In this document: piece by piece, positions 6,380 through 14,577 of the stretch
How positions within the stretch are numbered: position 1 is the stretch's first letter
How the letters are laid out: the number at the start of each line of letters is the position of its first letter
Assembly (NCBI GenBank): GCA_017519205.1
Contig: JAFWSW010000126.1
Coordinates: 1 to 34,324 of the forward strand
Source: Clostridiales bacterium
GTDB lineage: Bacteria > Bacillota > Clostridia > Saccharofermentanales > Saccharofermentanaceae
DNA: 34,324 nt
Direction: 5' to 3'
The notes under the pieces: model-generated
Told to the model about the DNA's origin: nothing
Seen by the model: only the letters and a program-made list of their open reading frames with translations
Database searches by the model: none
Made by a program: the position numbers and the translations under genes

Positions 6380-8174
6380 GCAGGCTTCCGAAGATACCGC
6401 GGATAAGGGAAGAACCGATCTGACGGCCGGCAGCGGTCGTTGCCGAGTTGACCATCTTGGTAACCGGACTGTTCTTCTTTGCACGCTCAGCTTCACGCTT
6501 AGCTTTTTCTTCCTGACGCTCAGCTTCCTTGCGCTCTCTTTCCTCAGCACGTGCCTGACGCTCTGCTTCGCGGCGCTCACGATCTTCCTGACGGTCACGC
6601 TCACGCTGCTCGCGGATCTCGGCAGCACGCTCTTTTTCTTCGATTCTGCGCTCACGGTCTTCCTGACGGTCAGCTTCACGCTGTTCACGGATCTCTGCGG
6701 CACGCTCTTTTTCTGCCTGCTTCTCAGCAGCGGCACGGGCCTTTTCCTCTTCCTTCGGATCTACTGCAGTGGCAGCTTCCGCAACAGGAGCAGCAGCGGC
6801 AGCTACAGGAGCGGCTGCAGCGGCAGCAGGTGCAGCCTCGGTAGCCGGAGCAGCTTCAGCAACAGGTGCTGCAGCCGGAGCACCGAAGTTCGGATCATAT
6901 TTCTTCATGAGGATCTCATAAGCAGACTCCGGATCGACAGCAACTCTGTACTTCTCATAGAGCGGATTTGCTTCTGTGAGTTCCTGCATCTTCTCAAATC
7001 CTGCAGATCCGATAAAGCTCTGCGGCGGGAGAATGAATGCACGCTCTACGATGCCCGGTGTACCCTTGGCATCGAGGAAGGAAATGAGGGCTTCACCGAC
7101 AGCCAGCTCGGAGAGAACGGTCTCTGTATTGAAGTCCGGATTAGCGCGGAAGGAATCCGCAGCAGCTTTGAGCTTCTTCTGCTCAGCAGGAGTATAAGCA
7201 CGGAGTGCGTGCTGTACACGGTTCTGGAGCTGTGCCAGGATGTTGTCCGGGATATCGCTCGGGCTCTGGGAAATGAAGTAAACGCCGATGCCCTTGGAGC
7301 GGATGAGACGAACGATCTGATCGATCTTCTCGAGGAGGAATGCCGGTGCATCGTTAAAGAGCAGGTGTGCCTCGTCGAAGAAGAATACCATCTTCGGCTT
7401 CTCGGGATCGCCGACTTCCGGCAGATTCTCATAGATCTCGGAAAGGAGCCAGAGAAGGAATGTCGAATACAGAAGCGGCTTATTAAAGAGCTCTGTAGCA
7501 TTGAGTACGTTGATCATGCCGCGTCCGTCAGAACCGGTCTTAAAGAAGTCCATGACATTGAATGCCGGCTCGGCAAAGAATGCATCTGCACCCTCATCGG
7601 AAAGGAGAGCCAGGTTTCTCTGGATCGCGCCGATGGTTGCTGTGGAGATGTTACCATAGGTGAGTTTATAGTCGTCTGCGTGGTCACCGATATAGGTGAG
7701 AAGGAGACGGAGATCCTTGAGGTCAAGAAGCAGAAGCCCCTGATCATCCGCGATACGGAATACCATGGACATTACGGCGCGCTGTACGTCGGACAGACCC
7801 AGCATACGGCCGAGAAGGATCGGACCGAGCTCGGAGATGGTCGTTCTCATCGGGATACCCATCTGGCCGAATACATCGTAGAAAGTTGTCGGATAAGCTT
7901 TGTACTCGAAGTTCTCGATACCGAACTTCGCGATGCGCTCTTCCATGTTCTCGTTACTCTGTCCCTGAGCGCAGATACCGGACATATCGCCCTTTACGTC
8001 TGCGAGAAATACCGGAACTCCCATATCGGAGAAGCTCTCAGCGAGGACCTTGAGTGTGACGGATTTACCTGTACCGGTAGCACCGGCGATCAAACCATGG
8101 CGGTTCGCTTTTGAAGGCTCAATGAAGCACTTGTTTGCGGTTCCGCCGACCCAGATTTTATTGTCGTAAAGCAT
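6369..8174 (-). CDS. HerA-like (DUF853) ATPase with Ala/Pro linker and charged coiled-coil tail
   Basis: 601-residue P-loop ATPase of the bacterial YjgR/DUF853 type, related to HerA/FtsK translocases. Walker A is GATGTGKS (31-38), Walker B FFFDEAH (264-270), with a SQSP sensor-like element at 302-305. The ATPase region ends near residue 430. Then come an Ala/Pro/Val/Glu linker (431-471) and a highly charged Lys/Arg/Glu segment (473-567) that should form a long coiled coil and contains a 25-residue tandem duplication. A short hydrophobic, Gly-containing end (residues 580-598) follows. A GGGAGG ribosome site and a good promoter precede the ATG. The cellular role of bacterial DUF853 proteins is not settled; translocation on DNA or remodelling of another hexamer are possibilities. 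The gene stands alone, with its own promoter and terminator. Confidence 0.88.
   Translation of the reverse strand: MLYDNKIWVGGTANKCFIEPSKANRHGLIAGATGTGKSVTLKVLAESFSDMGVPVFLADVKGDMSGICAQGQSNENMEERIAKFGIENFEYKAYPTTFYDVFGQMGIPMRTTISELGPILLGRMLGLSDVQRAVMSMVFRIADDQGLLLLDLKDLRLLLTYIGDHADDYKLTYGNISTATIGAIQRNLALLSDEGADAFFAEPAFNVMDFFKTGSDGRGMINVLNATELFNKPLLYSTFLLWLLSEIYENLPEVGDPEKPKMVFFFDEAHLLFNDAPAFLLEKIDQIVRLIRSKGIGVYFISQSPSDIPDNILAQLQNRVQHALRAYTPAEQKKLKAAADSFRANPDFNTETVLSELAVGEALISFLDAKGTPGIVERAFILPPQSFIGSAGFEKMQELTEANPLYEKYRVAVDPESAYEILMKKYDPNFGAPAAAPVAEAAPATEAAPAAAAAAPVAAAAAPVAEAATAVDPKEEEKARAAAEKQAEKERAAEIREQREADRQEDRERRIEEKERAAEIREQRERDRQEDRERREAERQARAEERERKEAERQEEKAKREAERAKKNSPVTKMVNSATTAAGRQIGSSLIRGIFGSLLKK
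6564..6713 (-). repeat. 75-bp tandem duplication inside the HerA-like gene
   Basis: Two adjacent 25-codon units (residues 488-512 and 513-537), each reading EKERAAEIREQRE.DRQEDRERR, differ at four residues. They lengthen the predicted coiled coil by one unit. Confidence 0.85.
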
Positions 8175-8194
8175 AACTTAACCTCCCAATCCAT

Positions 8195-8224
8195 ATTATA
8201 GAAGTACTGTTTCTATTTTCGCAA
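8195..8224 (-). promoter_or_regulatory. Promoter of the HerA-like gene
   Basis: On the minus strand TTGCGA and a perfect TATAAT are separated by 18 bases. The predicted transcription start lies just ahead of the GGGAGG ribosome site. Confidence 0.65.
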
Positions 8225-8310
8225 AGACAGCGGATAATCGCAAGGCAATTTTACGTAAAAGTGTCCGCTAATTGAAAACGTTTTGTTACATCTCCGCATA
8301 GGCACCCACG

Positions 8311-8316
8311 TATAAT
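8311..8316 (+). promoter_or_regulatory. -10 box for the membrane protein gene
   Basis: Perfect TATAAT about 40 bases before the start codon. No good -35 box is found at 16-19 bases, so an activator may be involved. Confidence 0.45.
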
Positions 8317-8353
8317 AAACGAAAGAAAAAGGATAGAAAGGAGATGACCATTC

Positions 8354-9112
8354 ATGCTGGATACCGTAACACTTCTGACCTTCCTGGCGATGGGCATTCT
8401 CCTGTGCTTTTACGGATTTAAGATGTTCCGTTTTTCCATGGCGATCGCGGGCTTCTTCATGGGCTTTCACGCCGCCAATCTCATCGACTCGCTCTTCCTT
8501 CTGGAGAAGATCCCGGAGAAATACCAGCACATGTGGGAGTTCTTCTTCCCGATCATGTTCGGGTTATTCCTCGCCGTGATCTCATACGCCGTCTATAAAA
8601 AAGCACTGTTCTTCATCACGGTGTTCTTCACCTGGTATTCCATCGTGAAGATCTTCCTTCTTTACATCGTGAAGACACAGAATAACTTAAAACTCGTTAT
8701 CTCGCTGTCACCGGACAAGGTGGCAAAACTGACCGACGGGTCGGAAAAAGTGCAGAACCTGATCCCGGATAAGCAGCTTGATTCCGTATTGTCCGCGATC
8801 CCAGGAAGCACCGACGGGCAGAAGCTTCTGGCGATCTGCCTGATCGCACTTGTCATCGCGATCCTTGTCGGTATCATCATCTGCCTTCTCCAGGCGCCGG
8901 CCATCAAGATCAGTACCGCCGTGATCGGTGCGGATATCCTACGGGATGTTTTCCTCGGAATGATGGGTATCCTCCATGCTTGGAAAGGACTTCCCGGATT
9001 CCTCGCTCCTGCCGTCAACCAGGGCCTTCATAACGGATGGATCTCGTTCTTTATCTGGGCCGCCCTGATCGGCTCCGGAATCACCGTACAGTTCAAGTAC
9101 GGGGATGACTGA
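8354..9112 (+). CDS. Multi-pass membrane protein, DUF4203/TMEM198-like
   Basis: 252 residues with about six to seven hydrophobic segments. The N-terminal half, including CFYGFKMFRFSMAIAGFFMGF, resembles the start of DUF4203/TMEM198-type proteins, which have a Gly-rich turn between paired helices. Between the third or fourth and the following helix there is a soluble loop of about 45 residues (Lys/Asp/Ser-rich, roughly 115-158). The biochemical role of this family in bacteria is not known to me. The start has AAAGGAG ten bases upstream; the other ATG in that stretch is out of frame. It faces away from the HerA-like gene and is followed after 30 bases by an unrelated AT-rich lipoprotein gene. 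Confidence 0.6.
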   Translation: MLDTVTLLTFLAMGILLCFYGFKMFRFSMAIAGFFMGFHAANLIDSLFLLEKIPEKYQHMWEFFFPIMFGLFLAVISYAVYKKALFFITVFFTWYSIVKIFLLYIVKTQNNLKLVISLSPDKVAKLTDGSEKVQNLIPDKQLDSVLSAIPGSTDGQKLLAICLIALVIAILVGIIICLLQAPAIKISTAVIGADILRDVFLGMMGILHAWKGLPGFLAPAVNQGLHNGWISFFIWAALIGSGITVQFKYGDD

Positions 9113-9142
9113 TAAGTATAGGAAGGGTGAAATATTATAAAA

Positions 9143-10138
9143 ATGAAGAAGGTCAAGTTACATGGGAAAAAATACCGAATAATTCTGTGTCTATTATGTT
9201 TAATGTGTTTTCTTCTTAGTCTGTCAGCTTGCTTATTTCATTCCGAAAAACGTTATCAGCTGATTTCGGATGGAAATAAAAATGTAAGTTGGGTTAGTGG
9301 GACGAGTAAAGATTGCATATGTGTTGTTTTTGGAGACGATGAGCTGGTCATTTATACGTATAAAGGTGAAGAACTTTTGCGGAAGAGGTTTGACAAAAGG
9401 ATCACATATATTCAAACACATCAGGATAATATTCTTCTGACGTACGAAGATAATTCCCTGGAGATGTATCGTTGGTTGGATGGCTCCTTTGACCGCATGA
9501 TATCGCAACAGTTTTCCGATTCCATAAAAAAAGCCGAATTGTTGGACTGGGGAACGGATCTTGATGGGGTAGTAGTTTTGCTAACTAGTGGAGATCTATA
9601 CAGAAGTGATTCGTATGAAAATGTCACAAATCTGGTATTGGTTGACCATGATGTAAAGACATCTGCATACTATGCCAGAGGAGATTATCTCCTGTACATT
9701 ACTCAGAAGAATGAACTGAAAACGTGGTGCTTTTATGAAACATTTCACATTTGCTTAAATGCGGATAAAAGTGTTTTGAATGATATACAGGATCTACAAG
9801 TCGCATTGTTTAACGATAACAAGCAATTCATATGCTTTAAGGGGATAGGAGCACGAGGAGAACACTATTTCGTAAGGGTTGAAGACAATCTTACTGTTTT
9901 AGACGGAGCCAATGTGTCTGTGAAACTTTTGGGTACAACAAGAGGCTATGAGGCAGCATATGTATATCAAAAGGATGAGAAGATTTATTATCAGGGTCCT
10001 TCGGGAAGAAAAAACCATGATTACACTTATAGTAATCCCTACAGAATCAAAATTGATAAACAATACTCATTGATGCCCATCAATGGTGGCGTAGTATACT
10101 ATAATGAAAATGAAGTGAATGTGCTAATTGTTCCGTAG
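9143..10138 (+). CDS. AT-rich predicted lipoprotein of unknown function
   Basis: 331 residues. A lysine-rich N-terminus, a hydrophobic stretch and the lipobox LSAC (Cys30) predict a lipid-anchored surface protein. The rest is made of short beta-type segments with turns, such as DDELVIYTYKGEELL and GDLYRSDSYENVTNLVLV, suggesting a propeller-like fold; that is inference. Base composition departs sharply from the neighbours: the 60-base lines starting at 9181 and 9781 have 18 and 19 G+C, against 37 in the line starting at 8881. AAA, ATA, TTA and TTT codons are common, unlike adjacent genes. This points to recent acquisition. The ribosome site (GGAAGGGTGA) is rather far, about 12 bases, from the ATG. 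I do not recognise the family. Confidence 0.65.
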   Translation: MKKVKLHGKKYRIILCLLCLMCFLLSLSACLFHSEKRYQLISDGNKNVSWVSGTSKDCICVVFGDDELVIYTYKGEELLRKRFDKRITYIQTHQDNILLTYEDNSLEMYRWLDGSFDRMISQQFSDSIKKAELLDWGTDLDGVVVLLTSGDLYRSDSYENVTNLVLVDHDVKTSAYYARGDYLLYITQKNELKTWCFYETFHICLNADKSVLNDIQDLQVALFNDNKQFICFKGIGARGEHYFVRVEDNLTVLDGANVSVKLLGTTRGYEAAYVYQKDEKIYYQGPSGRKNHDYTYSNPYRIKIDKQYSLMPINGGVVYYNENEVNVLIVP

Positions 10139-10218
10139 AGATTTTAAAAAGTTGCAACAGAATCAGAAACAGCATCGTCTTATTTGCAAGAAGAGAAAAA
10201 GCAAAGGAGACTACTACC

Positions 10219-10680
10219 ATGAAAAAGAATCCTGTGACAAATATAAATAGACCAGCTTATCCGACGATGGTGCAGCTGAAGAAGCAGCCGGGAAAATACC
10301 CGATCGCAAAGGTTGCCGCAGTTACGGCACTCACTGCAGTCATGGCGATTGCTGCAACGGGATGCGGTGAAGAGAATGTGAAAAGCCGTGCGATAGGACA
10401 CCTGGGACTCATGGGAATGCCGACAGAGACATACCAGATCGAAGGTGAGATTCAGATCGACGGTGATATGCCGAACTATACAGATCCGACGACGACCGTA
10501 TTAATGGGCGAGACGGAAACAGAAGCGACCACCACAGAGGATGACTGGGAGCTGTCCGGTGAAGAGACCGTAGACACGGATGCTGACTATCAGACCAAGG
10601 CAACGACCGAAAGTTTTGATATCCAGGGCGGCGAAACAGTATGTGTCGATGTTTTCGAAGTCGAGCCCTCGGAATCCTAA
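10219..10680 (+). CDS. Small Thr/Glu-rich lipoprotein-like protein, candidate substrate of the next gene
   Basis: 153 residues. A long basic N-terminal leader (1-31) precedes a hydrophobic stretch (32-47) that ends AATGC, a possible lipobox at Cys49. The remainder is acidic and rich in Thr, Glu, Asp and Gly, without obvious globular character: TETYQIEGEIQIDGD, then a Thr/Glu run around 90-108, and a C-terminus containing a single Cys142 in ETVCVDVFEVEP. It lies 37 bases before the radical SAM/SPASM gene, each with its own strong ribosome site, so they are very likely co-transcribed. Two readings are possible: a cell-surface lipoprotein of unknown role, or a ribosomally made precursor modified by the radical SAM enzyme (Cys142, or the aromatic/acidic residues, as target). 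The second is inference from adjacency. I recognise no named family. Confidence 0.7.
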   Translation: MKKNPVTNINRPAYPTMVQLKKQPGKYPIAKVAAVTALTAVMAIAATGCGEENVKSRAIGHLGLMGMPTETYQIEGEIQIDGDMPNYTDPTTTVLMGETETEATTTEDDWELSGEETVDTDADYQTKATTESFDIQGGETVCVDVFEVEPSES

Positions 10681-10717
10681 ATAGACAGAATCCTTCCGGG
10701 ACTTAAGGAGAAAGAAA

Positions 10718-11839
10718 ATGGGCAGAGATCTCTCGGTCGATAGAAAAAGAAATCTTACACTGGTGGTGACCCACCAGTGTAATTTTGATTGCAGGTATTG
10801 TCTTCAGAAGCATGAAGATGTATATATGCCGAGAGAGACCGCGGTGAAGGCGATCGACATGCTCGTTGACGGCCTTTCGAAGATAAAAGAGAACCCGAGA
10901 GCACAGATATCTTTCTATGGCGGTGAGCCGCTTCTCGCAAGGACCGAGATCGAGTATCTGGTGACCTATGCCCGCGAGAAATTCAGTAAGATCAAGGACC
11001 TGAAGTACGGCTTTGAGATCACGACGAACGGGTTGCTTTTGGATCAGGAATTCATCGATTTTGCGAAGAAGAATCGCATCCTTCTGGCGCTCTCATATGA
11101 CGGAGTTGCCCAGGATGAGGTGCGTATCAAAAGAGGCGGTAACCCGACCAGGGAGATCGTGGATAAGAAGCTGGATATGCTTCTGAAGACCTTCCCGGAG
11201 ACGATTATCATGATGACCATTCACCCGGATTACGCATCGACTATTTCCGAGTCCGTAAAATACTTCCATGCAAAGGGCGTCCGTGCAGTCAGCCTGGTAC
11301 CGGCTCATGGAAACCGTGTGACCTGGAATGACGACAGCTTCGCAGTCCTTTCTTCCGAGCTCGAGAAGGTCAAGAACCTCTATATCAGGTGGAACGAAGG
11401 CGAGAATTACTTCCGCTTTATTCCGTTTGAAAACAAGATAAGAAACTACATCAGGGAAAAAGATGCGGACAACGCCATGTGCCACTTCGGATGCCATAAG
11501 CTCATGGTCGATGCGGACGGAAAGTATTATCCCTGCAACCACTTTATCGGAATGGACGGCTACAGCATCGGATCCGTTACGGAAGGCACGGATGAGAAGA
11601 AGATCGCTTCGCTGGAGAGTAAGCGCGTCGAGGCGAAGGACTGTGAAGGATGCGTGCTCCGCCCGAGATGCCGTCATACGTGTGCATGTGCGAACCACGG
11701 GCACACCGGAGATATGTCGCAGGTATCGGCTCTTCAGTGTGAGTATGAGCAGCTGACGATCCGTCTGGCGGATGATGCGGCGGCAGTACTTCTCGCAGGG
11801 GAGAATCCGACGTTTATCCGGCGAATGTATAAGGAATGA
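10718..11839 (+). CDS. Radical SAM/SPASM-domain enzyme, candidate peptide or protein maturase
   Basis: 373 residues. The radical SAM cluster motif is C21-x3-C25-x2-C28, with the SAM-binding GGE at 68-70. The C-terminal SPASM domain is complete: Cys255 (or 259), then G268-x4-C273, then C309-x2-C312-x5-C318-x3-C322, and C341. It should therefore carry two auxiliary [4Fe-4S] clusters besides the SAM cluster. Known SPASM enzymes modify peptides (thioether, C-C or ether crosslinks, epimers) or act as sulfatase maturases on Cys/Ser; no sulfatase gene is present here. The preceding small lipoprotein-like gene is the natural candidate substrate. AAGGAG lies seven bases before the ATG. A perfect 12-bp hairpin falls in codons 13-22, just before the cluster motif. 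A terminator follows the gene. The enzyme class is sure; the substrate is not. Confidence 0.93.
   Translation: MGRDLSVDRKRNLTLVVTHQCNFDCRYCLQKHEDVYMPRETAVKAIDMLVDGLSKIKENPRAQISFYGGEPLLARTEIEYLVTYAREKFSKIKDLKYGFEITTNGLLLDQEFIDFAKKNRILLALSYDGVAQDEVRIKRGGNPTREIVDKKLDMLLKTFPETIIMMTIHPDYASTISESVKYFHAKGVRAVSLVPAHGNRVTWNDDSFAVLSSELEKVKNLYIRWNEGENYFRFIPFENKIRNYIREKDADNAMCHFGCHKLMVDADGKYYPCNHFIGMDGYSIGSVTEGTDEKKIASLESKRVEAKDCEGCVLRPRCRHTCACANHGHTGDMSQVSALQCEYEQLTIRLADDAAAVLLAGENPTFIRRMYKE
10755..10782. repeat. Perfect 12-bp inverted repeat inside the radical SAM gene
   Basis: TTACACTGGTGG and its exact complement flank a 4-base loop (TGAC), 37 bases after the A of the start codon. In the mRNA this is a very stable hairpin close behind the initiation region, followed by TTTTG. 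Confidence 0.85.
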
Positions 11840-11879
11840 TTGACACTTCCGAAAGGTACACAATAAAAGGTCGATTCGG

Positions 11880-11912
11880 CACTGGAAAATCGTTGTTTTT
11901 CCAGTGTTTTTT
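11880..11912 (+). terminator. Terminator after the radical SAM gene
   Basis: Perfect 10-bp stem CACTGGAAAA / TTTTCCAGTG with a 7-base loop, followed by six T. Confidence 0.9.
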
Positions 11913-11913
11913 C

Positions 11914-11944
11914 TTGCGCCATATTATATAGGTCGTGCTATAAT
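11914..11944 (+). promoter_or_regulatory. Promoter of the antiporter gene
   Basis: An extended -10, TGCTATAAT (11936-11944), with TTGCGC 19 bases upstream of its hexamer. The leader to the ATG is about 60 bases and contains a small hairpin (TGCGAGAAAA / TTTTCGCA with one bulge, 11954-11973). Confidence 0.65.
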
Positions 11945-12010
11945 CCGTTATTGTGCGAGAAAAGGTTTTCGCAAGGATATGATTGCATTTGCAAAAAGAG
12001 GGGACATACT

Positions 12011-13267
12011 ATGAATAACATGCTTATGAGTCTTGCTCTGATGCTCCTTATGGGATTCTGCATCAGCGGGATTTTTAAGAAACTGCATATACCATCACTT
12101 CTGGGCCTGATCATCACGGGTATCATTCTGGGACCTGCTGCGCTGAATCTTCTGGACCCGAAGATCCTGTCTATATCTTCCGAGCTCCGTGAGATCGCGC
12201 TGATCGTTATCCTTTTCCGCGCGGGCCTGAGTCTCGATGTCAGCGACATGAAGAAGATCGGCCGTCCGGCGATCATGCTGTGCTTCGTGCCGGCATCCTT
12301 TGAGATCGTTGGCGCGGTCATCCTGGGACCTGCCTGTCTGGGGCTGTCCCATGTCGATTCCGCGATCGTCGGTGCGATGCTGGGGGCGGCATCTCCTGCG
12401 ATCATCGTGCCGAAGATGCTGTGGCTCATGGAAGAGGGCTACGGTACAGATAAGCATATCCCGCAGCTCATCATGGCCGGTGCTTCCGCAGATGATATCT
12501 ATGCGATCGTTCTTTTCACCGCATTTATCGGCATGAGCAAGGGCGAGGGCATGTCCGCATGGACAGTCGTCTCGATCCCGATCTCCATCGTGACCGGCCT
12601 GGCTGTCGGTATCGCTGTCGGTATCGTCATGGCAGAGATCTTCAAGCACGTTCATCTCCGTGATACGGTCAAGATCCTTCTGCTGTTCGGTCTGTCCTTC
12701 CTCTTTGTCGGATGTGAATCTTATATCTCGGAGTTCGTTCCGTTCTCCGGACTTCTTGCCGTCATGGCGCTCGGTGGTGCGATCCTGAACCGCCGCCGTG
12801 CTGTTGCCACCCGTCTTTCCGCGAAGATCGCGAAGATCTGGGTCGGTGCGGAGCTTCTTCTGTTCATCATGCTCGGTTCCGCGGTAGAGATCAAAGCACT
12901 CCTGTCCGCAGGTCTCGGCTCCGTCATCCTGATCCTCGGTGCACTGGCATTCCGTTCGATCGGTGTACTCGTCAGTCTTCTCGGATCCGGTCTCAAGTTC
13001 AAGGAGATCCTCTACTGCGATGTCGCCTATTTTCCAAAAGCAACCGTACAGGCAGCCGTCGGTGCGATCCCGCTGACTGCCGGCCTGGCATGTGGTAACA
13101 TAGTTTTAACGACTGCTGTTCTTTCCATCCTCATTACGGCGCCTCTCGGTGCGATCCTGATGGATATCTGCGTGAAGAAGTGCCTGACGAGGTCGAAGAC
13201 CCCGCACGAGATGTCGAGCCGGAACCCCGGACTTCAGCTTCCGCCGGAAGAACAGGGAGCCGGTTAA
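12011..13267 (+). CDS. Cation:proton antiporter, CPA superfamily
   Basis: 418 residues and about 12 hydrophobic helices, the usual fold of monovalent cation/H+ exchangers. The unwound-helix region reads GAASPAIIVPKM (125-136), and the ion-binding pair is Asp161-Asp162 in AGASADDIYAIVLF. A DD pair is typical of electrogenic CPA2-type exchangers, whereas CPA1 has ND. The substrate (Na+, K+ or both) is not readable. There is no cytoplasmic RCK/TrkA-N domain; the C-terminus is short, about 25 polar residues. The frame is open 20 codons upstream, but those residues are Cys/Lys-rich and not membrane-like, whereas the chosen ATG follows AAAAAGAGGGGA by about six bases. Single gene with its own promoter; larA follows on the same strand after 59 bases. 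Confidence 0.85.
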   Translation: MNNMLMSLALMLLMGFCISGIFKKLHIPSLLGLIITGIILGPAALNLLDPKILSISSELREIALIVILFRAGLSLDVSDMKKIGRPAIMLCFVPASFEIVGAVILGPACLGLSHVDSAIVGAMLGAASPAIIVPKMLWLMEEGYGTDKHIPQLIMAGASADDIYAIVLFTAFIGMSKGEGMSAWTVVSIPISIVTGLAVGIAVGIVMAEIFKHVHLRDTVKILLLFGLSFLFVGCESYISEFVPFSGLLAVMALGGAILNRRRAVATRLSAKIAKIWVGAELLLFIMLGSAVEIKALLSAGLGSVILILGALAFRSIGVLVSLLGSGLKFKEILYCDVAYFPKATVQAAVGAIPLTAGLACGNIVLTTAVLSILITAPLGAILMDICVKKCLTRSKTPHEMSSRNPGLQLPPEEQGAG

Positions 13268-13326
13268 GTCCCGAAAATGCGTTGCCGCTCATGCTGCGAC
13301 AAATAATATAATCACGGAGGCGCTCC

Positions 13327-14577
13327 ATGGAGATTGCATTAGGTTTTGGTAAAGAGAAGATCCCGGTACAGGTTCCTGACAATCAGGTCATGGCTGTCCT
13401 TACTCCGAATGAAGCGGAGATCGGCCTGACCGGAAGTGATGAAGTCTATCGTTCCATGAGAGAGCCGATCGGTCTTCCGCCGCTTCGCGAAGTCGTGAAG
13501 AAGGGTGAGACCGTCGCGATCATCACCTCGGATATCACCCGTCCGATCCCGAGCTATAAAGTCCTTCCGGCGGTTCTGGATGAACTGTCCGCGGCCGGTA
13601 TAGAAGATAAAGATATCACCATCGTTTTCGCCCTCGGATCCCACGGCGGCCACACCGAAGAGCGTATGCGCTACATGGTCGGCGATGCGGTCTATGACCG
13701 TGTCCGCTGCATCGACTCCGATGTCAACGATGCTGTTCATGTAGGAACGACTTCCAGAGGCACTCCGGTAGATATCTTCCGTCCGGTCGTAGAAGCGGAC
13801 CGCCGCATCTGCCTAGGTAATATCGAGTATCACTATTTCGCCGGATATTCCGGAGGCTATAAGGCCATCATGCCGGGCGTTTCCACCTGGGACGCGATCC
13901 AGCACAACCACAGCGCGATGGTTGAGCCTTCTGCATGTGCCGGTCACCTCGAGGGCAATCCGGTCCGTGAGGATATCGAAGAAGCAGGTAAGATCCTGGG
14001 CGTCGATTATATCGTCAATGTCGTTCTCGATGCGAAGAAGGAGATTATCCGGAGCTTCGCCGGTGATCCTATCCTGGCGCACCGCGAGGGCTGCAAGTTC
14101 CTCGATTCGTTCTATAAGGTCTCTATCCCCGAGCAGGCGGACATCGTCGTCGTCAGTGCGGGTGGTTTCCCGAAAGATATTAATATGTATCAGGCGCAAA
14201 AAGCACTGGACAACGCCAAGCACGCTGTCAAGGACGGCGGTATCATCGTATGGATCGCTTCCTGTAAGGAAGGACTCGGCGAGAAGCACTTCGAGCAGTG
14301 GCTCACCGGTCACGAGAAGAGCTCTGACATGATCACCCACATCAAGACGGACTTCGTCTTAGGCGGACACAAGGCCGCCGCGATCGCGATGGTCCTCGAG
14401 CGCGCACGTATCTTCTTCGTTTCCGATCTGGAACACGACTTTGTAAAGAAGGTATTCCTCGAGCCGTATTCGGATATCCAGACAGCTATCGATGCTGCCA
14501 TCAGGGAAAAGGGAAAAGACGCAAAGATCGTCGTTATGCCTTACGGCGGTTCGACTCTCCCGAAAGTAGAGGCTTGA
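13327..14577 (+). CDS. larA: LarA-family nickel-pincer racemase
   Basis: 416 residues, the length of LarA. LarA interconverts D- and L-lactate using a covalently bound nickel-pincer nucleotide; relatives act on other 2-hydroxyacids. The key residues known from Lactiplantibacillus LarA have counterparts: D69-x-T-R72-P, His106 in GSHGGH, His169 in EYHY, the cofactor lysine Lys179 in GGYKA, and the nickel-ligand histidine at 195 in QHNH. The cofactor enzymes LarB, LarC and LarE are not in this window. GGAGG lies six bases before the ATG. The 3' end overlaps the convergent YczE-like gene by 44 bases. A D-2-hydroxyacid dehydrogenase lies nearby on the other strand and could share substrates. Class is sure; the hydroxyacid is not. 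Confidence 0.88.
   Translation: MEIALGFGKEKIPVQVPDNQVMAVLTPNEAEIGLTGSDEVYRSMREPIGLPPLREVVKKGETVAIITSDITRPIPSYKVLPAVLDELSAAGIEDKDITIVFALGSHGGHTEERMRYMVGDAVYDRVRCIDSDVNDAVHVGTTSRGTPVDIFRPVVEADRRICLGNIEYHYFAGYSGGYKAIMPGVSTWDAIQHNHSAMVEPSACAGHLEGNPVREDIEEAGKILGVDYIVNVVLDAKKEIIRSFAGDPILAHREGCKFLDSFYKVSIPEQADIVVVSAGGFPKDINMYQAQKALDNAKHAVKDGGIIVWIASCKEGLGEKHFEQWLTGHEKSSDMITHIKTDFVLGGHKAAAIAMVLERARIFFVSDLEHDFVKKVFLEPYSDIQTAIDAAIREKGKDAKIVVMPYGGSTLPKVEA

Noticed and set aside
7209..8114. 301-residue open frame on the plus strand opposite the HerA-like gene
   Set aside because: Shadow of the ATPase gene; no ribosome site or recognisable domain.
11951..12010. 20-codon N-terminal extension of the antiporter
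   Set aside because: Cys/Lys-rich, not membrane-like, overlaps a leader hairpin, and the ribosome site fits the ATG at 12011.
13282..13312. TTGCCG and TATAAT upstream of larA as a promoter
   Set aside because: Spacing is 19 and the start would fall inside the ribosome site, leaving no usable leader.
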